From positions 58,723,369 through 58,787,368 of the forward strand of contig OX442314.1 of NCBI GenBank assembly GCA_949358305.1: a stretch of 64,000 bases of DNA, read 5' to 3'. The position numbers and the translations under genes were made by a program. Under the pieces are notes generated by a model that saw nothing but the letters and a program-made list of their open reading frames with translations, ran no database searches and was not told where the DNA came from. Of the stretch, positions 39,288 to 49,402 are shown piece by piece (the stretch's first letter is position 1; each line of letters starts with the position of its first letter). Source of the stretch: Strigamia acuminata. Taxonomy: Eukaryota; Arthropoda; Chilopoda; Geophilomorpha; Linotaeniidae.

Positions 39288-39460
39288 AAAATTTTTACAT
39301 TTATTTTTTGTTAAATTTTAGCAGTTATTTTAATGTTTGTAATTTTATATTTGTTAAAAAATTAAAATTAATTAATTAAAGTTTTCTAAAAACAAACATA
39401 CAATTACAAACATTAAAATTACTGCTAAAAAAAATTAAAAAATTAAAGTAAAAAATTTTC

Positions 39461-39531
39461 ACAGACAGCAGGATTTGAACCTGTGTGGAAAGATTCCTAG
39501 TCCATTACCTGAACCACTGGACCACCACTAC
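39461..39531 (-). ncRNA. tRNA-Ser-derived sequence in right arm
   Basis: Inverted counterpart of 39216-39287 with a few differences (for example TTCAGGTAATGGACTAGGAAT in place of TTAAGGCAATGGACTAGCTAT, each shown here in full only once). The A and B boxes are preserved. The two copies face each other, so transcription from both would be convergent. Confidence 0.6.
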
Positions 39532-39899
39532 AAACTATTATTGTCTTCATGAAGACAGTCATGTTGTTGAACAAAGTTCTGATGTCATATGTCATGTGAT
39601 ATCAAAAGAGGAAATGACATCATTGAATCTCAAATGATAAAATTGAACTTGGATCTTGGAACTATTTTTTACCTAGCAACTGTTGTTTACAGTATTCATA
39701 CACTAGGCCTGATTGCTCAGATTTGATGTATACACAGACAAAATAGTACCAACTTTCAGCTCATTGTTTGCATTGTTGGCTGTTTATGGAATAAAATTAT
39801 TTTAGGGTCTCATTCAGCATGATATAACAATCCTTCTTGTTTAATATTACAACAATCTGTGATAGCTTATTGGTGCTCTCCCCTTGTTAGTGGTCAGGT

Positions 39900-40135
39900 G
39901 ATGGGTCCACTAATGGAGAACATCTTCACTCACACTGCGCACAAGCACAATGAAGAGAATATTTCTTATCGCGAGTTTGCTTAAAGTTTAGTTTTTTTCT
40001 GCTGTTTTCTGTAGTAACATGGTGCGTTTTAAAGCATAGGGTGCTGTATGGATTGATGTTATTTAACTTTTTAGCAAATAAATTTGTCTAATCACTTGTA
40101 AGTGTATTAGGCTTCTGTTTTGCTATCAATTCTTA
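39900..40135. other. Intergenic, nothing recognised
   Basis: No coding or repeat signal beyond simple AT bias between the hairpin element and the hAT relic. Confidence 0.4.
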
Positions 40136-40384
40136 CTATTTTTGTTGTTTAACAACACTATCTGCATTGCTAGTCATTGTTTCACTAGTTGAATCAATGT
40201 CTTCAGGACTATTGCAAGACTTTGTGTCGCTATCTGTTTCTTCCATAGTTATATTATTTTCTTTAACTAGGCTGCTACAATTTGTGCATTCTTCTGTTAC
40301 TTGATTAGAGAAGCTTAGAGCAATAACTTCATTTGCATTATGTTTTGTACTTTGTAGATTATACAGTACACTGCTACAACACAT
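40136..40384 (-). pseudogene. Ser/Thr/Asp-rich coding-like piece, possibly part of hAT relic
   Basis: An 82-residue minus-strand reading with an acidic, Ser/Thr-rich C-terminus (MEETDSDTKSCNSPEDIDST...). No domain is recognised. Its position shortly downstream (in the minus sense) of the hAT fragment is the only link. Confidence 0.25.
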
Positions 40385-40687
40385 TCCTCTTCAATAAGCT
40401 TATTTGAACCATGGCACACTAATAAATTCTACTTCTTCATCATTACACAAAACTACTGACTCAGAGTCTAACCATCTGCAAGTTAAATAATGATTTCTCC
40501 CGTGATATAAAACATTAGAATGTAATCTGTATTGCCGTACCTCACCATTCTCACACTGTTTCTTATTCAGTTAAACAACTAAATAAAAAGATAAGTTAAA
40601 GAAATACTCCCTAACAAATAATAATAATAACAAATACTCCACAAATAACGTTATACAGACGTATATCAAAAGTATATCAAAGTGCTG

Positions 40688-40981
40688 TTAAACTACGATT
40701 TTTTGGCTAATTTTACCAAAGACTTTGCACGGAGTAATTAATTCTACAGTAGAGTTTAGTGAATCTATGGTACTAGCCAACTGGAATGCTGTTTTCTCAA
40801 CTGTATTCAGCTGATGACCTGTGCAGCCAATCCAAATTAAATATTGAAATCTTTTAATCATAGCAGCGCAATTATCAGTAACAAAAATTACTTTATCTAC
40901 GTGAATTCCTAGGGCTTCTTTCTGTGTTATATCACCAGTAGCATTTTCTGCTTCACGGGTTTGAATTACTCGAGTTACCAA
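40688..40981 (-). pseudogene. hAT-type transposase fragment
   Basis: The minus-strand reading has IFVTDNCAAMIKRF and then GCTGHQLNTVEKTAF. This matches the hAT/ZBED pattern V-x-TDN-A/S-x-NM-x-x-A/F followed by C-x-AH-x-LNL. The Asp of TDN is a catalytic residue in hAT enzymes and is present. The rest of the protein, the BED finger and terminal repeats are missing. The change of AH to GH near the second motif suggests drift. Confidence 0.72.
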
Positions 40982-41039
40982 TTTCTCTTTTAATCTGTAC
41001 CGGATAGTTACAGTGAAATATTTTACGTTTGTCTGCTCG

Positions 41040-41515
41040 TGTGTCCGGGAAAAGAGCCGGTCCAGTCGGCAACGAACCCAGGAATCTATTACCGTCGTCG
41101 GAATCTCCGTAGCGCGTACCGTCGGCGAGCTACGATAGAAAAACCTCCATTTCCCACGTTATTGGATTTGGATCAAAAGTCCGTGCGCTATTGGACGATG
41201 GAAAACAGCTGAAATAAGAGGGAAAGCCGAATAAATCACCCAAAATCGAGCTAAAAAAGCCAGAAAACAAACTCACACGCTGCGTACGGCGTTCCTTGCG
41301 CGATTGGACGATTACAAATAGCTGAAATTTGAAGGAAAATCGAATAAATGACCAAAAATCGAGCTAAAAAAGCCAGAAAACAAACTCACTCGCTGCGTAC
41401 GACGTCCCGTGCGCGATTGGACGACAAAAAATACCTGAAATAAGAAGGAAAATCGAATAAATCACCAAAAAAGATCTAAAAAAGCAGAAAACAAACTCAC
41501 TCGCTATGAAATAAG
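41040..41515. repeat. Tandem repeat of about 115-118 bp, three copies
   Basis: Units start gtgcgctattggacgat / ttgcgcgattggacgat / gtgcgcgattggacgac at about 41,191, 41,306 and 41,410. They share gaaaatcgaataaatcacc-type and ctaaaaaagccagaaaacaa blocks. The last unit is slightly shorter. The unit carries a GC-rich head (cgctgcgtacg) and an AT-rich tail. Confidence 0.85.
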
Positions 41516-41915
41516 TTTATTATTACTTTAAAAAAAAAAAGAAATTTTAGAAAAACCACATAAAAAGTGGAAAAAATTCTGAAAAACTCGGAAAATAGCG
41601 ATAATGTCTTAGCATTGGTGACAGTTCAGAAAAGTGGACATTCTATGGTTTCTAAATGGTTTATATAGGTTTATATAGGTTTATATAGGTCCTTACAGCT
41701 CTTCATTGAACATTGTAAAATGATCGTGGCGCCTGTGTCAATGTACCAGGCTGTATCCACGGTATTACTCTTATTAGACAATAACGAAATAACTGGGTGC
41801 TCTGTTTCATGGATTGCATGGACGGCAGAGTAGAATGCATCCGGCTCGTCAAGTAAGATGATATTTTATTTTAAAAAGACAATAACCACTCGTTGCAACA
41901 CAATAATTGTGCAGC
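41516..41915. other. Non-coding, with a short tandem triplication
   Basis: Contains three consecutive copies of ggtttatata near 41,660. The right part (from about 41,815) is the beginning of a segment that is repeated near 43,030. No gene is seen. Confidence 0.4.
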
Positions 41916-41919
41916 AAGA

Positions 41920-42551
41920 TCATAAATTAAATACACGAGAAGTAGAGGCGTAGCAACAGACCAATTGACCCGGATGCAAGTTGGATGATGGGTCCTTCAG
42001 CAGAGCCATAGCTAAGATTTTCATCTTTAAAAAACGTAAAAAGTGAAAAGAAGGAACAAAAAATGAAGTGTCACCATTCATCCTCCATGGGCTTCCTACG
42101 TATTGCTCGAGAAGAAAAACGGGTCCAGGCTGTCGTTCTTGGAGATATTCTTTTAAAATCGTTGCAGAACTGCTCCGACAATTGGTGCAATAAAAAACTT
42201 CAACTATGTTATCCGCGGGTAAGAAGGGCAATGCCATAGCCTGCTTTACTAAGCTGCGAACCTCAGGAATGTTCTTATAATCCACTGTAAGTCATAGCAA
42301 TTTCTCGATATTTTCCAGCACAGAGAAAGTTTTGTACAAAATGATTTCAAGCCCAGCTGCAATGTAAATAATAAGTACTGGTAGAATAAAATTACAATGT
42401 AAATGTGATAACTAGACGTCTGAATTAATAAGTAACATGTGTAGAACACTCCAGTTGCCCTGACTAAACAGATATTTGCTAGAATCGCTGGAATCCAGCG
42501 AAGACTCGAGATTATTGCTGTCATTTTTGGGTGATGGAGCTTTATAAGCAC
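41920..42551 (-). pseudogene. MULE-like transposase C-terminal fragment
   Basis: The minus-strand exon (41920-42285) reads NIPEVRSLVKQAMALPFLPA, then VEVFYCTNC and a later segment with EQYVGSPW. In MULE-type transposases the end of the protein has a conserved VRxLxALPFLP segment followed by F-x-x-L and Y-[VI]-G-x. The upstream reading (42249-42551) is mostly hydrophobic and may be intron. The assignment rests on a short motif and is tentative. A diverged second copy of the same region lies at about 43,060-43,345. Confidence 0.45.
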
Positions 42552-43029
42552 GATTTAACATTGAATTGATCAAGGTTTAGCATGTGGTTAGTGATATATC
42601 CTTCCACTTCACCAATGTGGTGCATTTCACGTCATCAACTCTTCAAATTTGTGCCCCATCAGTGTAAACAGCAAGTACAGTAATTCTGACGTCTGGACGC
42701 CCTGTATGTGTCTATCACTGGTGTCAACGTGTGGTTGACATTTTGATTTTAGTTTGATTGTGAAAGAAGCCAGTGCACAGTGTTCTAAAAATCTAACTTT
42801 ACCAAAATGAAAAAAAAATACTCTTGAAAATTTACAGGACTTCTAGAAGTATACTTGTATATGTGAAGGACTGTTGCCAATAAAAATAGAGCCCACAAAT
42901 ATTATCTAAATCAACTTCTATGTCCTCTGGTGCTGTTGTGTAGAAATAATAGTGAGCCAGTTGTGAACATATGGGATGCCAACTTTCTAGTATCTGCGCT
43001 TCTGTTTAGGCCTCTCGTCAATGGTCCTC

Positions 43030-43345
43030 GCTCACGATGAGATTTCAATTTAAAAAGACAATACTACACATAAACATACACAAACTATACACATGATAAG
43101 CACTCCAATGGGCATATGTGCAAATAAGATGATGGGCCCTTTAGCAGAGCCATTGATAAAATTTTTTCATCCTCCAAAAACCTAAAAACTTAAAAGAAAG
43201 AAAAAAAATAATAAAATGTCACCATTCATTCTCCATGGGCTCCCTATCGGTCGAGAAGAAAAACTGGTCTACGCCTTCGTTCTCGGAGATATTCTTTTAA
43301 AATCGTTGCAGAAACTGGCTCCCACAATTTGTGCAATTAAAACAA
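43030..43345 (-). repeat. Diverged duplicate of the MULE-like fragment
   Basis: Sequence blocks such as gtcaccattcattctccatg, ggagatattcttttaaaatc and gttgcaga recur from 41,990-42,200 at an offset of roughly 1.13 kb. Indels have destroyed the reading frame in this copy. Confidence 0.75.
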
Positions 43346-43628
43346 CCTAATATAAAAAAAAATTAATAATTTTCCAAAAACATGAAAATTTATTAACAAT
43401 TGTCCTTTCCAAAGTGGTCCTAAATAGAGTGCCAGATTCACATGACATGCGGTGAAAGAAAACTATAAAAATAAGTATCAAAAAATTAAAATAAAATAAA
43501 AGTAAAAAAAATAAACTTAAATAATTCAATTGCATGCAACTGCAGCCATAGCAATCATAAATAGTTGCAACCATTCATTAAAATCATTGCGAGTTTGATC
43601 GCAAAATAAAAATATGATAAGCAATAAG

Positions 43629-43633
43629 AAGGT
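43629..43633. repeat. gypsy-2 target-site duplication (AAGGT), left
   Basis: AAGGT precedes the left LTR and recurs at 59128-59132 after the right LTR. This fixes the element ends. Confidence 0.85.
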
Positions 43634-45344
43634 TGTGACGATGACCTTTCGATGACGCTATCCGCTCAAAATGTGTATTTTGGCATAACAAGCTAGTCTA
43701 TCTATTCAGTAGTTGAGAGATAGGATTGACAAAACCTAAAGTGTGAACTGGGTAAAATAATGACACATGCGGTTATCAAGACATAACAGATTTATTGATA
43801 TATAAATATAATCACCGTGAAGTGATTATATTAATCAATTTGCATAAACTACAGTTATACATTAACTATGCCGACAATTGGCCGTATAAATGGGTTAATT
43901 AACTATACATACAGTTGCCTAAACGGCGCTATGATAATATCGAGTCGGCTTCATCGGGTGGGTAAGATGTCGTCTGAATCGGTTGATTATTTGGTCCTAA
44001 TTGTACATCGGGGTCTGGTTCAAATCTGTAATGAAAAGGTTAGTATCCGAGGACGTCCGGTTGACGGTATCTGCATCGCCACAAACTTGGGGCGGTTATT
44101 GGTTTAAATGGCTTGTAAGAGCCATTTACCAATTGACCTCTTATAAATGTTTTAAGACATTTATAATTGGTGTGATACGTCAAATGGTTCTTCATACGAG
44201 AGTAAACTGTTGCGAGTTTACAATCATAACTTTTGGTTCCGTGTAATGGATGTATTTATTAGAGTATTACTTATTCAGTAAATACTCGTAATAATTCTGC
44301 TTACATAAAGTTGGCAATTTAGCTACACATTTACTGGCAAGTAAATGCTAATGTAGCTAGTCTTCAGTTTTGTACAGTTCTGGAAGAAGTATCCATGTTT
44401 ATGCACAATGCTGAGTTGTGACATAAACTAGCTGGGGATTTAATCTAACTAAACTTTTCCGAGTTTAGTTATTTCAACCCTAATGTTACATTTTCGACAC
44501 GCTGTTCGGCAGCCGTGGTTTACTGTAACTGGCAGGCCTTGTGGAACACTTGTTGAATTATATCCGGCCCGACGGGATTCTTACTACTCATCGCCGCGAC
44601 CTGATCTCCTCACGGCCACACAGCCGTCATCGGGCACCCGGACATGGAGGCATCATATCACCCATCTCCACGTCAAGTGTACGCCGTATGTATGTTCTCA
44701 TAGGCCCGCAGTATAAGGGGCATTGGCTGCGCAATCAACAGACAAGCTTGTGTTTGCGCAATCAACATAACACCGAAGTAGTAGAAAGGGCTCAAGAAAA
44801 CATATAGTCAAAATATCTGGTCAAGAGCGCGCTACTTCCTGTTGCGAGGAAGTATATACTCGGGGAAAACAATAGCTTGGCCATTGCTCCAATGAGAGCA
44901 ATGGTCCTGCAAATCCCCCCAATCACCGGTCCAGGTGATGGGATACTCAGGACACATTTTCAGTCCAGGTGGTCATCAGGGCAGACCATAGCTCTCTGCT
45001 AGGTCGGGACAGGAACTGGATAGCGAGGAACACTTTTGGATTAAGTCTTTCAACTTGATCCGCGGGGGTCCACGCTTGGAGCAGGTGCGAGGGGGAGATT
45101 TAATCCCTTAGGCCTAGTTTTGGGGGTAACTTTGCAGAGTTACCACAAAACAACCTAATATCTATATTTATTGCCATAAACATAAGATAACGTTGATTCT
45201 CTGCCTTAAAATCACATAAAAGTTGTATTTTATGTGGTTTTACGTCAAGTGACAAATTCTATTCGAATTTGCCGCTTTTGGTCGTCAGCGCCATCTAGTG
45301 GCGTAATTTGTCGCTATATCGATGAGCGACTGCATGATCGTCAT
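43634..45344 (-). repeat. gypsy-2 3' LTR
   Basis: 1,711 bp, starting tgtgacgatgacctttcgat on the plus strand and ending catgatcgtcat. The terminal sequences are inverted relative to each other (gtgacga/tcgtca). Differences from the other LTR were seen at about 44,216, 44,639 and 44,742. Short open readings inside it are shared with the other LTR and are not considered genes. Confidence 0.95.
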
Positions 45345-45360
45345 ACGTCCCCCTTAATCA
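45345..45360 (-). promoter_or_regulatory. gypsy-2 polypurine tract
   Basis: The minus strand reads attaagggggacgt directly before the LTR. The related copy at 63,414 has ataagggggatgt in the same place. It should prime plus-strand synthesis. Confidence 0.75.
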
Positions 45361-46200
45361 CTGGAATTATCAAAAATAATTACACGTGATTCCGCCTATA
45401 ATCGTCTCGATATACGACACTGTTCATCGTGGATCAGCAACTTTACGTATTTTGTGAGAAATACGGATCGTCGGCAAAATATAACATCGAGTGAGGGTTT
45501 ATTCAACTCATATTACATTTATCGTTTTACTAAACTAATTAATAACTTGGACTAGCTCATTAAAAGTTTATTAAAACCGGTTACTCCGTGCCGAATTAAT
45601 AATATATTTTATACAAAATATATTATTATCGCTGCATGACATCATCTTGAGTGTACTGAATAATTTTTTCAATCATTGTTAAATGCTCAAAGAAATTGTT
45701 TTATTTATCATTTCAAAAAATTGTTAATTTTCCAGAAACGTAAACAAAACATCACACACAAAAATATCTTGAAAATGACATATATTAATTGAAATTGTTT
45801 CAAATTCAAAAAATAAAGGCTTTACGGATTTTTAGTTAACATTTTGGTTAAAAAATGGAAAAATAAAATATCACGGATTAAATTATTTTGTTCAACTTAT
45901 AAAAATTGACAAAACCAAAAAACTTCAAATTACGTATCCGTTGGATTGGTAGGAATAACACGAAAAAAGTTTTATCACAAAATTAGTTCGGTTAAAATGT
46001 TGACTCTTATAGTTGTCCATCATTGTTGTTAATATCAAAAGGAATAAAGTTTTTTAACAATTAGTTCTTTTTAGATGAAAACAAACACAAACGCTGTCTC
46101 AGAAAAGATTAGTTTTTGGTCGCCTGGACAGGCTAAAGAAAAACACAACGTAGACGAATATCGTCCGACACGACGTAATGCGTGGGTGTAACTCCTTCTT
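45361..46200 (-). other. gypsy-2 3' non-coding region
   Basis: AT-rich sequence between the third ORF and the polypurine tract, with no reading frame of note. Parts of it (for example the attaaattattttgttcaac and aaaattagttcggttaaaat blocks) recur in the copy at 63,840-63,960, which confirms that it belongs to the element. Confidence 0.8.
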
Positions 46201-48216
46201 CTAAATGACGGGGCTCTGGCGGCCATCTTCCTTTTCATCGTCTTTCTTGCTCGATTCAGGGTCGGCGCTCTCATCAATGACGAGTTTCGAAGAGTCTTCC
46301 GACGAACTTCTCGGCAAAGGAGTTTCTACACTCGGGGAAATCCTTCGTGAAGTGCTCGGTCGACCAATTTTGGCGGCGAATCCGTCGGGTAACGGGCGCA
46401 AGCTAGCAATTGGTGGGTCCCTGGCGTGGCGTTCTTGCTGGAACACTTCTTCGGCCGTTGGCAGCTCGACACTCCAATCTGCGCGGATATGGATGGCGGC
46501 AGGAAGCTGGCTTACACGCTCCAACAATCGTGACCATATGTGCTCCAACACTGGGAAGGGCTCGCTACGCAAGGGATTCATAATCCATCTCATGACTAAG
46601 ATGGGCAAATTATAATAAACGTTGCGCTTCTGATTAAGCCGTCGAGAAATATCCAAGGCGGCTTCTCTGATGATTGGAGTGTAGTGTTCAATCTCACACT
46701 CAGCTGCGTGTTCATTCGTGATGCCTGCCGGAACTATGAAAGGATACGCCGTCACAACAGACTTCAAAGCCGGCAACTTCTTGGCTGGTGGGCCTGCTAT
46801 CGGGGATTCAGCGGGAGTAGGAATCTTGGATGACACGCCTGCTTCGCATTGTGTTTTCACCTCGGTGACGGGAGTTGTCGCGGTCAGTGCTGCTTGCTTC
46901 GGGGATTCCGCGGGAGTAGGAATCTTGGATGACACGCCTGCTTCGCATTGTGTTTTCACCTCGGTGACGGGAGTTGTCGCGGTCAGTGCTGCTTGCTTCG
47001 CCTCTTGCTCCTCGTTGGCCTTTTTAGCTTTCAAGCTCAACTCTGCCAACATGCGGACCTCGTCCTGAGTCCAAGTGGTGACTTCGTATCCACCGGGTCG
47101 ATGATTATCCACAATAAATCTTGGGTCTACCAAAATCACCTCTCCTAGATGGGAGTGGATGACTTGGCAGGGGTCGCAGGTCGACCATATGCGGGGTCCC
47201 GGCCGCGCAATTCCCATCACAGTGAACGGCAAAACGTTGTCGTTCCAGGGTGTAATTTTTTCCCGTATCTTCCAATCGGAGCAGTTCGGACACAACATGG
47301 CGTGGCTGCCCTGGATGATTCCAATGGCCCAACCTCCCCCGTTGCAAAACGGACAGGTCACTTTGGTCCTCTCGTCATATGGAATACGACATTTGGGCAG
47401 GATTACGTTGACAGCTTGCTCCACTTGTTCTCGCCGTTCTTTCTTGGTTCCAACGAGCGGGGCGGCTTTCTTGAGTTCCTTTACTATCGCGGTCGTGGCT
47501 GTATCCATCTTCTCCTTTGGAGGGGCAGGCGTGGGTTGAACCGGAGTAGGTTTGAAAATCTTCCTCGGGTCCTCTTTTTTTCGGCACATGTTGGCTGCGA
47601 GAATTCTTTGAACGATATTCTGTCCAATTAGAGCTGGTATTCATCTTAGCCGGTTCCGACCTTTGGGAGGGGTAGTGGTAAACTACACGTGGCCTTTCCG
47701 CCAGCGGTCGGGGCGGTTCGTTCTCGGAATGGAAATGAGGACGATAAGGGTGACTGCTACTCCGGGCCTGGTAATTGGTCCGCTCCCGTGAATGCGACGA
47801 GGAATGAGAAGTGGACGGTCGATTCCATGTGTCGTCTTCTACCGTGACACGGAGTGTGTTTTTCTTGGAAGACGATCCTGTCGACTCGGACGACTTCACC
47901 AACTTCTTCAGGTAATCTGGCAACTCCTTATTCCTTGCTTTGGCCCAATCCATGATTGCTTGAGCGCATTCCGTTCCGGAAGAGGAGCTTCCTGCCGACT
48001 CGGCTGACTTCAACAACTTTCTCAAGTAGTCGGGCAGCTCCTTTCCTCGCGCCTTGGCCCAGTCCATAACAGCTTGGGTGCCATCGTTCCTTGATGTTTC
48101 TACGTGTCGGGACGGTTTTCCGCGTTCGGGACTTGAATCTCCTGAGGTAGACGAGTGGTCATAATGCACGTGGCGACGCTTGTTTGGAGATCTACGTGGC
48201 CTTCGGTCGTTTTCTA
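46201..48216 (-). CDS. gypsy-2 third ORF (unknown function, split by one frame change)
   Basis: Two overlapping minus-strand frames probably form one protein of about 670 residues. The first frame runs from about 48,216, where a good acceptor (gaattttag) precedes it. It is Ser/Arg-rich and contains a tandem repeated unit (MDWAKARGKELPDYLRKLL and MDWAKARNKELPDYLKKLV). At an A7 run (47,575-47,581) the sense shifts by one base into the second frame, which runs to the stop at 46201. This part has a zinc-ribbon-like CPFC...CPNC (spacing 17), another Cys pair (CDPC), an exact 33-codon tandem duplication (about 46,810-47,010) and a helical region with YYNLPILVMRWIMNPL. There is no signal peptide or membrane segment, so it is not an envelope despite its position. 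The domain is not recognised. Confidence 0.6.
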
Positions 48217-49402
48217 AAATTCGAGAAATCACGTTCAATGAATTAAAGTTATCGAAAAATAACTTAATCCAGATGAATCGCCGATACTTAATATATTTAT
48301 CGTGATATAAACATATAAATATCAACAAGTCACCAATAATTAATACATTTATTTTACCATAAATGCATTAATTCAAATAAACCGCCAAAATTATAATATA
48401 TTTATTGTGCAATAAATATATTAAGTCCTCCTTCCTGAATATTCTCCTTAAAGAGATTGGAATATTAAATAGAGGAATAAGGTGAGTTACTCCGTCTATA
48501 TTCTGATCAAAATTCCTAATCTTTGAACAATTAACGTATATTTAAACTGTGAAGTTTAAATATTCAAATTGAACATCGAACATTTTATTCTACGTAATTT
48601 CCCTTTTCAGGAAAGGTCCGTAATATCACAAATATTATCTTATAATCGACTAATAAATTTAACAATTTAATTTAACCGATTAAAAGATGATAATTCGGAC
48701 AACAAATTCCTCCACATATGTTTAATAGATGGCGAACGCCCTCTAATGAGGATTTTCTGTAGCTTTAACATGACTTGGCGAGTTTTTATCTTTCTAGATA
48801 AATTCTCGAGTTAGTGGCGGTGTATTTGAATATTTTTACATACGAAATAGCACTTTACCACTCATGTTGATTCTCTGCTCGTAAATCCGTGGAAAATTCG
48901 ACGTTTTCTTTGCTGACGTAATTAATGTTGTCCGGACGAGTAACGTACGAAATTTCCTATTAAAATTCGGTTAAATTTTAATACTCTGGAAATATTAATT
49001 AAATTTATCGTTGAATAAATTTAACTTACGAAGAAACCTCGTTGTTTGTCCAAACAAGAGCGTTTTAGTAACTCGCGTCGCTGACTTCCAATTGAATTTG
49101 ACGAAACGATGTTTTTTCCGCGATTAAACCCACGTGGTTTAGCTATGAAGTTTGAGCAAACCTCTTAACTAAAATAAAATCGAATGAATAGCTGTCTTTT
49201 CCGAGACTTGTGTAAATCAATTTACTCACAAATTATCCGATTTTTCGCGTTGAGAAAAGCTTTACGAGTTGAGGACTGGCTAAGCGATGTGTCAACTGTA
49301 GTGAAACTACGAGAGTGAGGTCGAAGTTCAACCTCAAAGCAGGTGTCTATTTTTTAGACCGAGCTCTGTGATTGGTTGATGACTCATTTACACTATCTTG
49401 TT
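48217..49402 (-). other. gypsy-2 spacer between pol and third ORF
   Basis: About 1.2 kb of AT-rich sequence with no coding signal. It ends at the acceptor before the third ORF, so it could be removed as the downstream part of an intron in a subgenomic transcript. Confidence 0.6.

Larger units (their letters stand above)
38861..39896. mobile_element. 1,036-bp near-perfect hairpin (foldback/MITE) element
   Basis: The left arm starts caaggggagagcaccaataa and the right arm ends with its exact complement. The two arms of about 515 bp match almost throughout, with mismatches mainly in the AT-rich centre (about 39,300-39,460). No transposase is encoded. Ends and the TTA duplication suggest mobilisation by a PIF/Harbinger-type transposase, which is an inference. 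Each arm carries a tRNA-Ser-like segment in inverted orientation. The element lies between LINE and hAT relics. Confidence 0.85.

Noticed and set aside
43634-45344. Open readings of 77-88 codons inside the gypsy-2 LTRs
   Set aside because: They are shared by the LTR copies only through duplication, have no recognisable pattern and are disrupted in the older copy.
46201-48328. Envelope gene of gypsy-2
   Set aside because: No signal peptide, furin-type site, fusion peptide or membrane anchor can be seen.
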